Part shown: positions 51,699-60,645 of the stretch, piece after piece | How the letters are laid out: each line of letters begins with the position of its first letter | Position numbering within the stretch: position 1 is the stretch's first letter | Source: JBFHFS01 sp041583495 | Lineage (GTDB): Bacteria; Bacteroidota; Bacteroidia; Bacteroidales; Marinilabiliaceae | Assembly (NCBI GenBank): GCA_041583495.1 | Contig: JBFHFS010000010.1 | Coordinates: 42,601 to 106,600, forward strand | Length of the DNA stretch: 64,000 nucleotides | Direction: 5' to 3' | Program-made: the position numbers and the translations under genes | The notes under the pieces: generated by a model | Told to the model about the DNA's origin: nothing | Database searches by the model: none | What the model saw: only the letters and a program-made list of their open reading frames with translations

Positions 51699-52844
51699 AT
51701 GAGACAAGAAATCCTCAATAATCTTAAAAACCTTTACGGGTGGCGTACGCGGCGAAAAATTGTTGTTTTCTCGGTGGACGATTATGGTAATGTACGCGTT
51801 GATTCTGCCAAAGCACGGGTAATTATGGACAAAGCAGGATTAAAAATTCATTCCCGTTTTGATGCTTTTGATTCGCTGGAAACTTTGCAGGATTTGGAAA
51901 TGCTGTTTGAAGCCCTCTCTTCGGTAAAAGATAAAAACGACAATCATGCCCAGCTCACCGCTTTTACTGTGCCGGTAAACATCAATTTCGAAAAAATGGA
52001 GGCAGAAGATTATCAGAAATATGAATATGAACTTTTACCGGAAACGTATTCTAAATTGAGTGAAATATATCCGGCAGGCTATTCCGGTGCCTGGAGTTTA
52101 TGGAAAGAGGGAATGGACCGGAATCTCATTCATCCTGAATTTCATGGTAGGGAACATTTTAATCTGAAAGTTTTCAATGAAAAATTGGCTGCTGGCAACA
52201 GAGAACTTTTAACTGTCCTAAAGAACCGATCGTTAACAAGTATTTCCGGCTCAGGATATCCAACCATTTCATTTACGGCAGCATTCGAATTCGATAGGGT
52301 TGAAGAAAACATGGCCTTTGAAATGGTGATTAAAGACGGATTGAATGCTTTTGAAAAAATATTTGGATTCAGGGCCAGTCATTTTAATCCGCCAGGGGGA
52401 AGGGAGCACCCTGCAATACACCACTATTTAAAAGAAGGGGGAATCCAGTTCCTTGATACGCCTTTTATTAAAAGTGAGCATCAGGGAGAAGGGAAGCATA
52501 ATAGGAATGTCAATTACACGGGAAAGATGAATAAAGAAGGTCAGGTTTATCAGGTAAGGAATTGTGTTTTTGAGCCCACGGATAACCGCGGTTTTGATTG
52601 GGTTAATTTCACATTTAAACAGGTGGAAGCAGCTTTCCGATGGAACCGCCCGGCCATCATCAGTTCGCATCGTGTTAATTTCTGCGGTCATATTGATCCC
52701 AAAAACAGGGAAAAAGGCATTTCTGCCTTAAGGGAGTTGTTAAAAAAAATCACAACTAAATATCCCGATGTGGAATTTATGAGCAGCTCTGCCCTGGGCA
52801 AGATTATTTTAAAAGATAAAAGAGCAAAAGTTACATGTACTTAA
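51699..52844 (+). CDS. Polysaccharide deacetylase-like protein (second copy)
   Basis: This 381-residue paralogue of the protein at 48412 shares GWRTRRKIVVF with VDDYGN in place of SDDWG, HPEFHGREHFN, NCVFEPTDNRG, SSHRVNFCGHIDP and the ending YPDVEFMSSSALGKII. The two are moderately diverged, so they are unlikely to be a recent tandem duplication and may act on different sugars. A third, broken copy lies at 56283 and is closer to this one. As with the first copy, no signal peptide is present. The deacetylase role is an inference from the NodB-like motifs. Confidence 0.65.
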   Translation: MRQEILNNLKNLYGWRTRRKIVVFSVDDYGNVRVDSAKARVIMDKAGLKIHSRFDAFDSLETLQDLEMLFEALSSVKDKNDNHAQLTAFTVPVNINFEKMEAEDYQKYEYELLPETYSKLSEIYPAGYSGAWSLWKEGMDRNLIHPEFHGREHFNLKVFNEKLAAGNRELLTVLKNRSLTSISGSGYPTISFTAAFEFDRVEENMAFEMVIKDGLNAFEKIFGFRASHFNPPGGREHPAIHHYLKEGGIQFLDTPFIKSEHQGEGKHNRNVNYTGKMNKEGQVYQVRNCVFEPTDNRGFDWVNFTFKQVEAAFRWNRPAIISSHRVNFCGHIDPKNREKGISALRELLKKITTKYPDVEFMSSSALGKIILKDKRAKVTCT

Positions 52845-52885
52845 GGCAAATGCTGAAATGCGATTTTTTTTTTAATATTCATTAG

Positions 52886-53962
52886 ATGAAGATATGCCTT
52901 GCAATACATTCATTGTCATCCGGTGGAATGGAAAGGGTAATGTCGGAACTGACAAACTGTTTTTCAGCTAAACTTAATGTGCAGGTTCATTTGCTCCTTT
53001 TTGGGCGCAAACCGCAATTTTTTTATTCCATTCCTGGCACAGTGATTATTCACAAGCCTGCATTTGAATTCGACGATTCAAAACGATTTTGGCACACACT
53101 TAGAACACTTCTTTTTATAAGAAATTGTTTAAAAGAAATTAAACCTGATACCATTCTAGGATTTGGTGAATACTGGAATAATTTACTGCTAATAGCATCG
53201 TTAGGGTTGGGTTATCCGGTTTATATTTCAGACAGGAGCCGGCCCGACAAAGACCTTGGCTTTCTTCAGAATCTTCTTCGCAATCGTTTATACCCTTTTG
53301 CATCCGGATTTATTGCCCAAACGGGAAAAGCCGCTGAAATCGCCAAAAAGAGAAACCGAAATTCGCAAATCAGGATTATTGGTAATCCTATCCGGCAGAT
53401 TAATTCCGATCCAAATATCGTTAGAGAAAACATTGTATTATCGATTGGCGGTCTAATCAAGACTAAAAATTTCGACAGACTCATAAGGCTTTTTGTACAC
53501 ATCAATTTACCGGGTTGGAAACTGGTTATTGTAGGCGGTGATGCTAAAAAACAAAATCTGATGGTTGAATTAAAAAAACTCATACGATTTCTTGGGGCCG
53601 AAGAAACCGTATTTCTTGAAGGAACTCGGAATGATGTTGAAAAGTATTACAGGAAAAGTAAAATATTTGCATTTACATCCAATTCCGAAGGATTTCCGAA
53701 TGTTATAGGGGAAGCCATGAGTGCCGGGTTGCCTGTGGTTTCATTTGATTGTATTGCCGGACCCTCGGAAATGATTAAAAATGATGAAAATGGATTTCTT
53801 GTTCCTGTTTATGATTATGAATTATTTGAAATAAAATTGAAACAGTTAATGGAAAATGAGATATTAAGAGAAGAGCTGGGACAAAACGCAAGAAAATCAA
53901 TCACTGAATTTTCAACTAAAAAAATCGGAGAAAGATTTTTTTCATTTATTACGGGAGATTAG
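52886..53962 (+). CDS. Glycosyltransferase, GT4-like (PglH/PglJ-like)
   Basis: This 358-residue GT-B protein has KICLAIHSLSSGGMERVMSEL at the N-terminus, the glycine-rich acceptor loop with MERV that is typical of the PglA/H/J and N-acetylgalactosaminyltransferase-like group. SDRSRPDKD comes mid-protein. The donor site SEGFPNVIGEAMSAGLPVVSFDCIAGPSEMI carries both glutamates. It probably adds an N-acetylhexosamine to the lipid-linked chain. The next gene begins 29 bases later. Confidence 0.87.
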   Translation: MKICLAIHSLSSGGMERVMSELTNCFSAKLNVQVHLLLFGRKPQFFYSIPGTVIIHKPAFEFDDSKRFWHTLRTLLFIRNCLKEIKPDTILGFGEYWNNLLLIASLGLGYPVYISDRSRPDKDLGFLQNLLRNRLYPFASGFIAQTGKAAEIAKKRNRNSQIRIIGNPIRQINSDPNIVRENIVLSIGGLIKTKNFDRLIRLFVHINLPGWKLVIVGGDAKKQNLMVELKKLIRFLGAEETVFLEGTRNDVEKYYRKSKIFAFTSNSEGFPNVIGEAMSAGLPVVSFDCIAGPSEMIKNDENGFLVPVYDYELFEIKLKQLMENEILREELGQNARKSITEFSTKKIGERFFSFITGD

Positions 53963-53991
53963 ATTCAAAAATCTTCAAATAATCTGGATTT

Positions 53992-55110
53992 ATGAAACTT
54001 ATAATTAACACTTCCTCGATGAGATTTGGTGGCGCTGTTCAGGTTGCCCTGTCTTTTATTCAGGAGTGCATGAATTTTCCCGAATATGAATATCATGTCT
54101 TTGTGGGTGAAGGTGTTGCAAAATCACTCCGAAGAGAAGAATTCCCTTCCAACTTTCATTTCCACGATTTTAGTTTTGGCCCAATAAGCATATGGAAGAC
54201 CGGAAGGATTGCCAAAATGCTCAAGGAAAAGGAAACTGCAATAGCCCCAGATTGTGTGGTAACAACCTCCGGACCATCTTACTGGAGGCCAAAATCACCT
54301 CACCTGTTGGGATATAATCTGCCATTATACATCTATAGCGATTCTCCCCATTTCAGGAACATTAATTTGTACCGCAAGATTAGATGGTTTATAAAACGGA
54401 TTCTACATTTTCATTATTTTAGAAGAGATGCCGATGCTTATATTGTGCAAACAGATGATGTTAACTGGCGGGTGAAAAAAGTACTGAAAACAGAAAAGGT
54501 GTTTACGGTAACCAATACGCACAACAGTTATTATGTGAATCCAAAACAGTTTCCACCCAAACTACCCCCAAAACAACCCGATGAAATAAGGTTGCTCACA
54601 ATTACCTCCTACTACAAGCACAAAAACCTCGAAATCATTTCGTTACTTGTTGAGGAATTAAAAAAAAGAGGAATTTATCACATCCGTTTTGTGCTGACTA
54701 TAAATGACCAAAGCTATAAGCAGCTTTTTAAAAATGGGGAACAAAAGGAAGTATTCAATGTTGGTCCGGTCAAACCGGAGGAGAGCCCTTCGCTGTATCA
54801 GGAGTGTGATATATTGTTTCTTCCCACTTTGGCCGAATGTTTTTCAGCCTCATACCCCGAAGCGATGATAATGGAAAAACCTATTGTAACCACCGATATT
54901 GGCTTTGCACACAACATTTGCGGCAATGCAGCCCTTTTTTACGAGCCTATGAATCCGGTTGCCGCAGCAAATGCTATCGAAAAATTAATCAGTGATAAAA
55001 CGCTATGGCATACCCTTGTTCAAAACGGAAAGGAAAGGCTCACCCATTTTGACAATGCCAGGGAAAGGGCGCGTAAGATTTTGACAATTTGCAGTCAACT
55101 TAAAAAATGA
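53992..55110 (+). CDS. Glycosyltransferase, GT4-like
   Basis: This 372-residue protein has an N-terminal LIINTSSMRFGGAVQVALSF and a C-terminal DILFLPTLAECFSASYPEAMIMEKPIVTTDIGFAHNI that carries the nucleotide-sugar binding glutamates (E-C-F-S-A-S-Y-P-E). The acceptor domain contains many aromatic and basic residues (IYSDSPHFRNINLYRKIRWF), fitting a membrane-associated enzyme. The stop codon overlaps the next ATG by four bases, so it is coupled to the following glycosyltransferase. Confidence 0.85.
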   Translation: MKLIINTSSMRFGGAVQVALSFIQECMNFPEYEYHVFVGEGVAKSLRREEFPSNFHFHDFSFGPISIWKTGRIAKMLKEKETAIAPDCVVTTSGPSYWRPKSPHLLGYNLPLYIYSDSPHFRNINLYRKIRWFIKRILHFHYFRRDADAYIVQTDDVNWRVKKVLKTEKVFTVTNTHNSYYVNPKQFPPKLPPKQPDEIRLLTITSYYKHKNLEIISLLVEELKKRGIYHIRFVLTINDQSYKQLFKNGEQKEVFNVGPVKPEESPSLYQECDILFLPTLAECFSASYPEAMIMEKPIVTTDIGFAHNICGNAALFYEPMNPVAAANAIEKLISDKTLWHTLVQNGKERLTHFDNARERARKILTICSQLKK

Positions 55111-56282
55111 CATCAAAAATCACAGACAGGAAAATTGTGATCGTCAACCAGGCGGTAAATTACCTTACCATTGGTTTGGCCAATGCATTTTTTAGTCGGT
55201 TTGAAGAGGTCTGCCTGATAACGGGGAGTGTCCATCAACAAGGCGAGGCGCTTGATCAAAACATAAAAATAAGTAAGATAAATTATTGGCATGAAAAGCC
55301 TGCCAGGAAGAAGTTGCAGTCCTACATTATTGGTGCAATAAAAATTTTATTTTTGCTTAAAACCAAATATCGTGGATATGAGGTGTTTTTTGTTTCAGTT
55401 CCTCCCATGAGCTATTTATTGGGATTATTTGGGAGGCAGAAATTTAGTGTTGTGATATGGGATGTTTATCCTGATGCTTTTAAGATTACCGGTATCAAAG
55501 AAAAGTATGCCCTTTATCGACTATTTAGATTCTTGAATATAAGAGCCCTTAGAAAAAGCTATAAGATTTTCACTATTAGTGAAGTAATGGCTGATCTACT
55601 AAGTCAGTACGTTGATATTAAAAGAATTATAGTATTGCCAATTTGGTCAATATTTCAGGAAAAATCAGATTATTTAAGGGCTGAAAATCCATTTATTGTA
55701 GAAAATAAGATAAACCAAAAATTTATAGTTCAGTATTCTGGAAACATTGGCTTGACACATCGGGTAGAGGTTATGGTAATGTTGGCCGAAAAGATGAAAG
55801 ATCATGAAAATATTCTTTTCCAGATCATTGGTCGTGGGCCTCGAAAAGCTTACCTTAAGAAGATGGTGAAAGAAAAAGATCTTCCCAATTGTCAGTTTCT
55901 TTCTTTTCAGTCGGATGAAATGTTTCCTTATTCGTTATCGGCTGCTGATATGGGTGTGGTGGTGTTGGATGCTATTACGGCCAAAGGCAGTGTACCCAGT
56001 AAATCGTACAATTTGATGAGTTTTGGTATTCCTGCACTTTACATTGCTTCGGACGACTCTCAATTGTATGCATATGCTGACAAATACAAACATGCCAGTT
56101 GTTACAATGAGAATGAACTGGATAAAGCCGTTAAGTATATTTTGGAAATGGCCACTGACAAGGAGATGTATGAGCGATTATCAGCGAATGCATTGGAGGC
56201 CGCAAAAGATTTTAAGCGGGGAAACGCCGATAAGTTTGTGGAAAAGTACCTGGAAGTAAACGAAATAAAAACCCCAAATTAA
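55107..56282 (+). CDS. Glycosyltransferase, GT4-like (WbuB-like, L-fucosamine transferase candidate)
   Basis: This 391-residue protein has VIWDVYPDAFKITGI after a hydrophobic region (SVPPMSYLLGLF) and a donor domain with FIVQYSGNIGLTHRVEVMV, FQIIGRGPRKAYL and VPSKSYNLMSFGIPALYIA. The WDVYPDA and SGNIG motifs and the S-K-x-Y-x-L-M pattern are those of WbuB/WcaI-type GT4 enzymes, several of which transfer N-acetyl-L-fucosamine. Because the locus makes UDP-L-FucNAc through FnlABC, this is the best candidate for its transferase, though that is inference. It is coupled to the preceding gene by ATGA. Confidence 0.83.
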   Translation: MTSKITDRKIVIVNQAVNYLTIGLANAFFSRFEEVCLITGSVHQQGEALDQNIKISKINYWHEKPARKKLQSYIIGAIKILFLLKTKYRGYEVFFVSVPPMSYLLGLFGRQKFSVVIWDVYPDAFKITGIKEKYALYRLFRFLNIRALRKSYKIFTISEVMADLLSQYVDIKRIIVLPIWSIFQEKSDYLRAENPFIVENKINQKFIVQYSGNIGLTHRVEVMVMLAEKMKDHENILFQIIGRGPRKAYLKKMVKEKDLPNCQFLSFQSDEMFPYSLSAADMGVVVLDAITAKGSVPSKSYNLMSFGIPALYIASDDSQLYAYADKYKHASCYNENELDKAVKYILEMATDKEMYERLSANALEAAKDFKRGNADKFVEKYLEVNEIKTPN

Positions 56283-56590
56283 GATGGCAGTAAGGTAGTT
56301 GGTGCTAAACAGTTCAAGAATATAGCCGGAACCCGTCTCCGGCGGAGACTTGTGGTATTTGAAGTGGATGACTATGGCAATGTTCGCCTTGCTTTAAGTA
56401 AAGCCCGGGTGGCTTTGGTTCAGGGTGATAAAAAGTTATTCAAGATTGGATGCATTTTATATGCTCGAAACAAAAACTTGATTTTGGGCTTTTGAGGGAC
56501 ACATCTGCATCCGTGACTGATAAAAATTGGAATGATGCTGTTTTTTCTGCTTTTGCATTGCCCGGCAATATGTTGAAATTGGTTCCTTAA
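56283..56590 (+). pseudogene. Third deacetylase-like copy, frameshifted fragment
   Basis: Right after the preceding stop, one frame reads KQFKNIAGTRLRRRLVVF and then EVDDYGNVRLALSKARVAL up to a TGA near 56494. It clearly parallels LKNLYGWRTRRKIVVF and VDDYGNVRVDSAKARV of the gene at 51699. A second frame then continues with SVTDKNWNDAVFSAFALPGN against SVKDKNDNHAQLTAFTVPVN, ending at a TAA near 56590. No start codon is in place, the frame shifts once, and about two thirds of the protein is missing. It lies just before the CapK-like gene. Confidence 0.85.
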
Positions 56591-56616
56591 ATAAAACCAA
56601 TAAACTTTAAACTATT

Positions 56617-57921
56617 TTGAAGCGAATAATTGAAATAGCAAGGAAATTATTGTTCTGGTCATTTGATTGGATAAAAGGTAAGCCTGTTGGCAAACATTAC
56701 CAACAAATAAAGGCTCATTTTGAGTCATCTCATACTTTTGAACTAGGAGGTGCATTCGAAAAACTACTTAAACATGCCATATCAACAACTGGTTTTTATA
56801 AGTCTATGTCTTATACCTCTGTGTTAGATTTCCCTGTAATTAATAAAACGATTATCAGAAATTCGTTCAACGATTTTCTTTCTTCTGAATTCAACTTGTC
56901 AGATTTATTAACAGTAGTAACGAGTGGTTCAACCGGTACACCTTTCAAAACTTATCAGGACAAGAATAAGAAAAACAGAAACCTTGCAGATGCTATTTAC
57001 TTTTCTGGGATTGCGGGCTATGAAATAGGCCATCGTTTGCTTTATTTGAAAATTTGGGTAAAACAAAAGATGAAAAAACCTTTGTCCTACAGGCTGCAAA
57101 ATATGAAGCCTGTTGATGTCATTAAATTGGATGAAAAACAGATAGCCAGTTTGATTAAAGAAATGGAAACTGATCATTCAACTTATGGTATCCTTGGTTA
57201 TTCTTCTGCGCTCGAACTTGTTTGCCGTTACCTGGATAGGCACCGCCCGGAAAAAGTTAAGGCAAAGGTCAGGTCAATTATTGCCATGTCGGAAAGTTTA
57301 AATGAATATACTAAAACAACTCTTAAGAAGTATTTTAATAGATCTGTCGTTTCGCGTTATTCCAATCTCGAAAATGGCATAATAGCTCAGCAGGAAGTCA
57401 ATGGATCCCCCCGTTTTTTGGTAAACACTGCCAGTTATCATATCGAAATTCTTAAAATGGAAAAAGATGAGCCTGCAGAAGAAGGGGAATTAGGGCGGAT
57501 AGTGGTAACGGATCTGTTTAATTATGCAATGCCGATGATCCGGTATGATACCGGCGATATTGGTTCAATTGAAAGGGATCTGACAAAACCTGGCCGCCTT
57601 TATCTGTCAACGGTGGAGGGCCGAAAACTTGATATGTTGTATGATACAAAAGGAAACCTTGTGTCATCCTACATCATGTATAAAAATATGTGGCAATATA
57701 CTGAAATTAAGCAGTATCAGCTTATTCAGGAAAGAGAGAAGGAGTATCGGTTAAAATTAAATGCAGAGAATTCATTTACCAGAGAATCACAATTGGTTAA
57801 TGAGTTCAAATTCTATTTAGGTGAAGATGCCTCTTTTAAGGTGGATTATGTTGATGAAATTCCACTATTGAATTCCGGTAAAAGAAGAAAAGTTGTCAAT
57901 AACTATAAACCAACTTTCTAG
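56617..57921 (+). CDS. CapK/phenylacetate-CoA ligase-like adenylate-forming enzyme
   Basis: This 434-residue protein has the AMP-binding P-loop TSGSTGTPF (102-110), GYSSALELVCRYL, SESLNEYTK, an YSNLENGIIAQ acyl-adenylate region and IRYDTGDIG near the hinge, all as in the CapK branch of the phenylacetate-CoA ligase family. CapK-like proteins are common in surface polysaccharide loci, where they are thought to activate an acid, possibly to acylate a sugar; the true substrate is unknown. The start is a TTG (KRIIEIARKL), since no upstream ATG exists in frame. The acyltransferase at 60646 could be a partner. Confidence 0.82.
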   Translation: MKRIIEIARKLLFWSFDWIKGKPVGKHYQQIKAHFESSHTFELGGAFEKLLKHAISTTGFYKSMSYTSVLDFPVINKTIIRNSFNDFLSSEFNLSDLLTVVTSGSTGTPFKTYQDKNKKNRNLADAIYFSGIAGYEIGHRLLYLKIWVKQKMKKPLSYRLQNMKPVDVIKLDEKQIASLIKEMETDHSTYGILGYSSALELVCRYLDRHRPEKVKAKVRSIIAMSESLNEYTKTTLKKYFNRSVVSRYSNLENGIIAQQEVNGSPRFLVNTASYHIEILKMEKDEPAEEGELGRIVVTDLFNYAMPMIRYDTGDIGSIERDLTKPGRLYLSTVEGRKLDMLYDTKGNLVSSYIMYKNMWQYTEIKQYQLIQEREKEYRLKLNAENSFTRESQLVNEFKFYLGEDASFKVDYVDEIPLLNSGKRRKVVNNYKPTF

Positions 57922-57946
57922 TGCCTAGCAAAAACCGCCAAAATCC

Positions 57947-58540
57947 ATGAAACGTCTTTTTGACATTATCTTTTCTTTGTTTTGTTTGATCTTTTTAATG
58001 CCTATTCTCATTTTATTATCGATTCTCATTCTATACAAACTTGGTTCACCTGTTTTTTTTACACAGGTTCGCCCCGGTCTTAAAGGTAAACCCTTTAAAA
58101 TGATCAAATTACGTAGCATGACAGATGCAAGAGACAGAAATGGCAATTTGCTTTCAAATGCGCAACGTATGACATCTTTCGGACAATTTTTACGGTCAAC
58201 CAGCCTTGATGAAATCCCCGGCTTTTTTAACGTCCTCAAGGGTGATATGTGTCTTGTTGGCCCACGCCCCCTCTTAATGGATTACCTGCCACTTTTCAAT
58301 GATTTCCAAAAACGGCGCATGGAGGTCAAGCCTGGTCTCACAGGCTGGACCCAGGTTAATGGACGCAACAACCTTACCTGGGACGAAAAATTTGAACTTG
58401 ACGTTTGGTATGTTGACAATCAAAGCTTTTGGCTTGACTTGAAAATTCTTTCTATGACATTTAAAAAAGTCCTCATCCGTGAAGGTATTACGCATGAAAA
58501 TGATGTTGCTATGCCTCGTTTTACAGGTAATAAGGACTAA
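57947..58540 (+). CDS. pglC: PglC-type initiating phosphosugar transferase (second copy)
   Basis: This 197-residue monotopic enzyme has KRLFDIIFSLFCLIFLMPIL (re-entrant helix), TQVRPGLKGKPFKMIKLRSM, RSTSLDEIPGFFNVLKGDM with the catalytic Asp-Glu pair, CLVGPRPLLMDYL and PGLTGWTQVNGRN. It matches PglC closely, including length. It transfers the phosphosugar (in characterised cases, from UDP-N,N'-diacetylbacillosamine) to undecaprenyl phosphate. The PglD and PglE genes directly downstream support the same sugar here. It overlaps neither neighbour; pglD begins 51 bases later. Confidence 0.92.
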   Translation: MKRLFDIIFSLFCLIFLMPILILLSILILYKLGSPVFFTQVRPGLKGKPFKMIKLRSMTDARDRNGNLLSNAQRMTSFGQFLRSTSLDEIPGFFNVLKGDMCLVGPRPLLMDYLPLFNDFQKRRMEVKPGLTGWTQVNGRNNLTWDEKFELDVWYVDNQSFWLDLKILSMTFKKVLIREGITHENDVAMPRFTGNKD

Positions 58541-58591
58541 AAATTACTTAATAGATATACACCCATTTTCGATGTAATTATTTTTCATGCC

Positions 58592-59218
58592 ATGATAAAA
58601 CCGTTGATCATTATTTGTGCCGGTAGCGTTGGGGGGCATCTTGCCTACAATCTGAACGCTTATGACCTAGAAGAATATACACTTATAGGGTTTCTGGATG
58701 ATGATCAGAAAAAAATCAACAAAAACTTTTTTGGGTATCCTGTTCTGGGTCCGGTGGATCATATCTTGTCTCTAAGCAAAGATGTTTCTGTCATCATCGG
58801 TGTTGCTTTTCCATTGATGAAGCAAAACCTCATTTCCAAATTAAATAGAATCGGCAACTTTAATTTCCCCAGCCTGGTGTCTAAATCTGCATGGGTTTCT
58901 AATGAGGTAAAAATTGGGAAAGGTGTTATTGTTTATCCTGGTTGTTCTATTAACTATGGCTCAACAATAGGTGCTTTTTCCGTTTTAAATATGAACTGCG
59001 CAATAGGCCATGATTGTCAAATTGGCGAATGTTCAAGCCTTGCGCCGGGCGTTAACCTCGCTGGCCATACTAAAATTGGAAATTTTGTGGATATGGGTAT
59101 AGGCTCGGCAACCATTCAGGACATTGCCATAGGGAGTAATAGCATAATTGGGGGCCAGTGTATGGTTATAAGAAACGTAAATCCTGGCAGTAAAATAAAA
59201 GGAGTTCCTGGAAAGTGA
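58592..59218 (+). CDS. pglD: PglD/NeuD-type sugar O/N-acetyltransferase
   Basis: This 208-residue protein has an N-terminal nucleotide-sugar-binding Rossmann-like part (IICAGSVGGHLAYNL, FLDDDQKK) and a left-handed beta helix from about 100 onward. The catalytic-base motif NCAIGHDCQIGE has His140, and a second His is in AGHTKIGN. It should acetylate the 4-amino group of the UDP-sugar made by the PglE-type enzyme encoded next, giving the diacetamido donor for PglC. Length and motif order are typical. Confidence 0.92.
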   Translation: MIKPLIIICAGSVGGHLAYNLNAYDLEEYTLIGFLDDDQKKINKNFFGYPVLGPVDHILSLSKDVSVIIGVAFPLMKQNLISKLNRIGNFNFPSLVSKSAWVSNEVKIGKGVIVYPGCSINYGSTIGAFSVLNMNCAIGHDCQIGECSSLAPGVNLAGHTKIGNFVDMGIGSATIQDIAIGSNSIIGGQCMVIRNVNPGSKIKGVPGK

Positions 59219-59381
59219 ATACCTACCTGCCGGGGCCAGCCAAATGATGTGTTTAACCGGGAATTGCATATGCAATGCAGGTTTGAAATAGGCTATGGCT
59301 GATGTGGTTCCTCCAGGGTTACCGGGAACAATGAAGACTTATCTAAGTGTTAAGGGCTATGATCAAATAAATAATAGTAAT

Positions 59382-60524
59382 ATGGACAACATTAGAAAAC
59401 GGATTTATTTAGCCTCTCCTCATATGGGCGGAAATGAAATCAAGTATGTTCAGGAGGCTTTTGCCCAAAATTGGATCGCACCGGTAGGCCCCAACATTGG
59501 AATGTTAGAGCAGGCGTTTGCAACCTACGTGGGGGTAGAGCATGTAGCGGTTTTAAGCTCAGGATCTGCTGCCATTCATTTGGCCCTTATTCTTCTTGGA
59601 ATTAAGAGAGGGGATGAGGTGCTTGCATCCTCTTTGACGTTTTCAGCAACCATTAACCCTATTGTATATGTTGGTGCTATACCTGTATTGGTCGATAGTG
59701 AGCCAGAGAGCTGGAATATGAATCCCGATTTATTGGAAGAAGCTATTAAAGATCGGATAAAAAAAGGGAGTCGTCCAAAAGCCATTATTCTTGTGCATAT
59801 ATATGGAATGCCGGCCAATATGAAGAAAATTATGCTGGTAGCCAATAAATATGAGATCCCGGTGATTGAGGATGCAGCTGAGGCATTGGGAAGCCGCTTT
59901 ATGGATCAGTCTGTGGGGCATTTTGGAAAAATGGGGGTGTTCTCTTTCAATGGGAATAAAATCATAACTACGTCAGGGGGGGGGGCTCTTGTTTCCGATG
60001 ACAAAAAGTTGATTGTCAAAGCAAGGTTTTTAGCAACTCAGGCACGTGATAACGCCCCTCATTATCAACATAGTGAGATCGGTTATAATTACCGCATGAG
60101 TAATGTGTTGGCGGGGATTGGGCGGGGCCAGATGGAGGTAATTGATGCCCGGGTTAAAAGGAAACGAGAGATATTTAATTTTTATAAAGCCTGGTTTAAA
60201 GATTATGATGGAGTCGAATTTCTAGAGGAGCCTGATAATGACTACTTTTCTAACCACTGGCTGACCTCTATTACTGTTGATCCCCAAAAAACAGGAACCA
60301 CAAGTGACCATTTGCGAATATCTCTGGAAAATGAAAATATTGAAACCAGACCTATCTGGAAACCGATGCACCTGCAACCAGTCTTTTCCTCATACCCTGC
60401 TTATATCGATGGTACCTCCGATCGGATTTTTGAATATGGACTCTGCCTGCCTTCCGGGACAAATATGACCGATGACGATTTGGAGGAAATCTGTAAGTTT
60501 ATGGGGGCTTGTTTTAAAGTTTAG
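59382..60524 (+). CDS. pglE: PglE-type UDP-4-keto-sugar aminotransferase (second copy)
   Basis: The protein has 380 residues from the ATG at 59382, where the family sequence begins (RKRIYLASPHMGGNE). The open frame reaches back to 59295, but those 29 residues (with ADVVPPGLPG) are not aminotransferase sequence and resemble the end of a hexapeptide acyltransferase. The PLP lysine is Lys193 in FSFNGNKIITTSGGG, and VIEDAAEALG holds the cofactor Asp. The C-terminal IETRPIWKPMHLQPVF is the usual substrate-side motif. Together with PglF (31932), PglD and PglC it completes the diacetamido-trideoxyhexose pathway. Confidence 0.92.
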   Translation: MDNIRKRIYLASPHMGGNEIKYVQEAFAQNWIAPVGPNIGMLEQAFATYVGVEHVAVLSSGSAAIHLALILLGIKRGDEVLASSLTFSATINPIVYVGAIPVLVDSEPESWNMNPDLLEEAIKDRIKKGSRPKAIILVHIYGMPANMKKIMLVANKYEIPVIEDAAEALGSRFMDQSVGHFGKMGVFSFNGNKIITTSGGGALVSDDKKLIVKARFLATQARDNAPHYQHSEIGYNYRMSNVLAGIGRGQMEVIDARVKRKREIFNFYKAWFKDYDGVEFLEEPDNDYFSNHWLTSITVDPQKTGTTSDHLRISLENENIETRPIWKPMHLQPVFSSYPAYIDGTSDRIFEYGLCLPSGTNMTDDDLEEICKFMGACFKV

Positions 60525-60645
60525 AATAAAAGAGGCCAAATAAGTTTAGCCACCTTGTATGTTTATCAGAATATTTTCAACCTTGTATTTTGATGAATTT
60601 TCTTTTACAATTTTAAAAAGCTTTTTAATTAGAACCTAAAAATTT

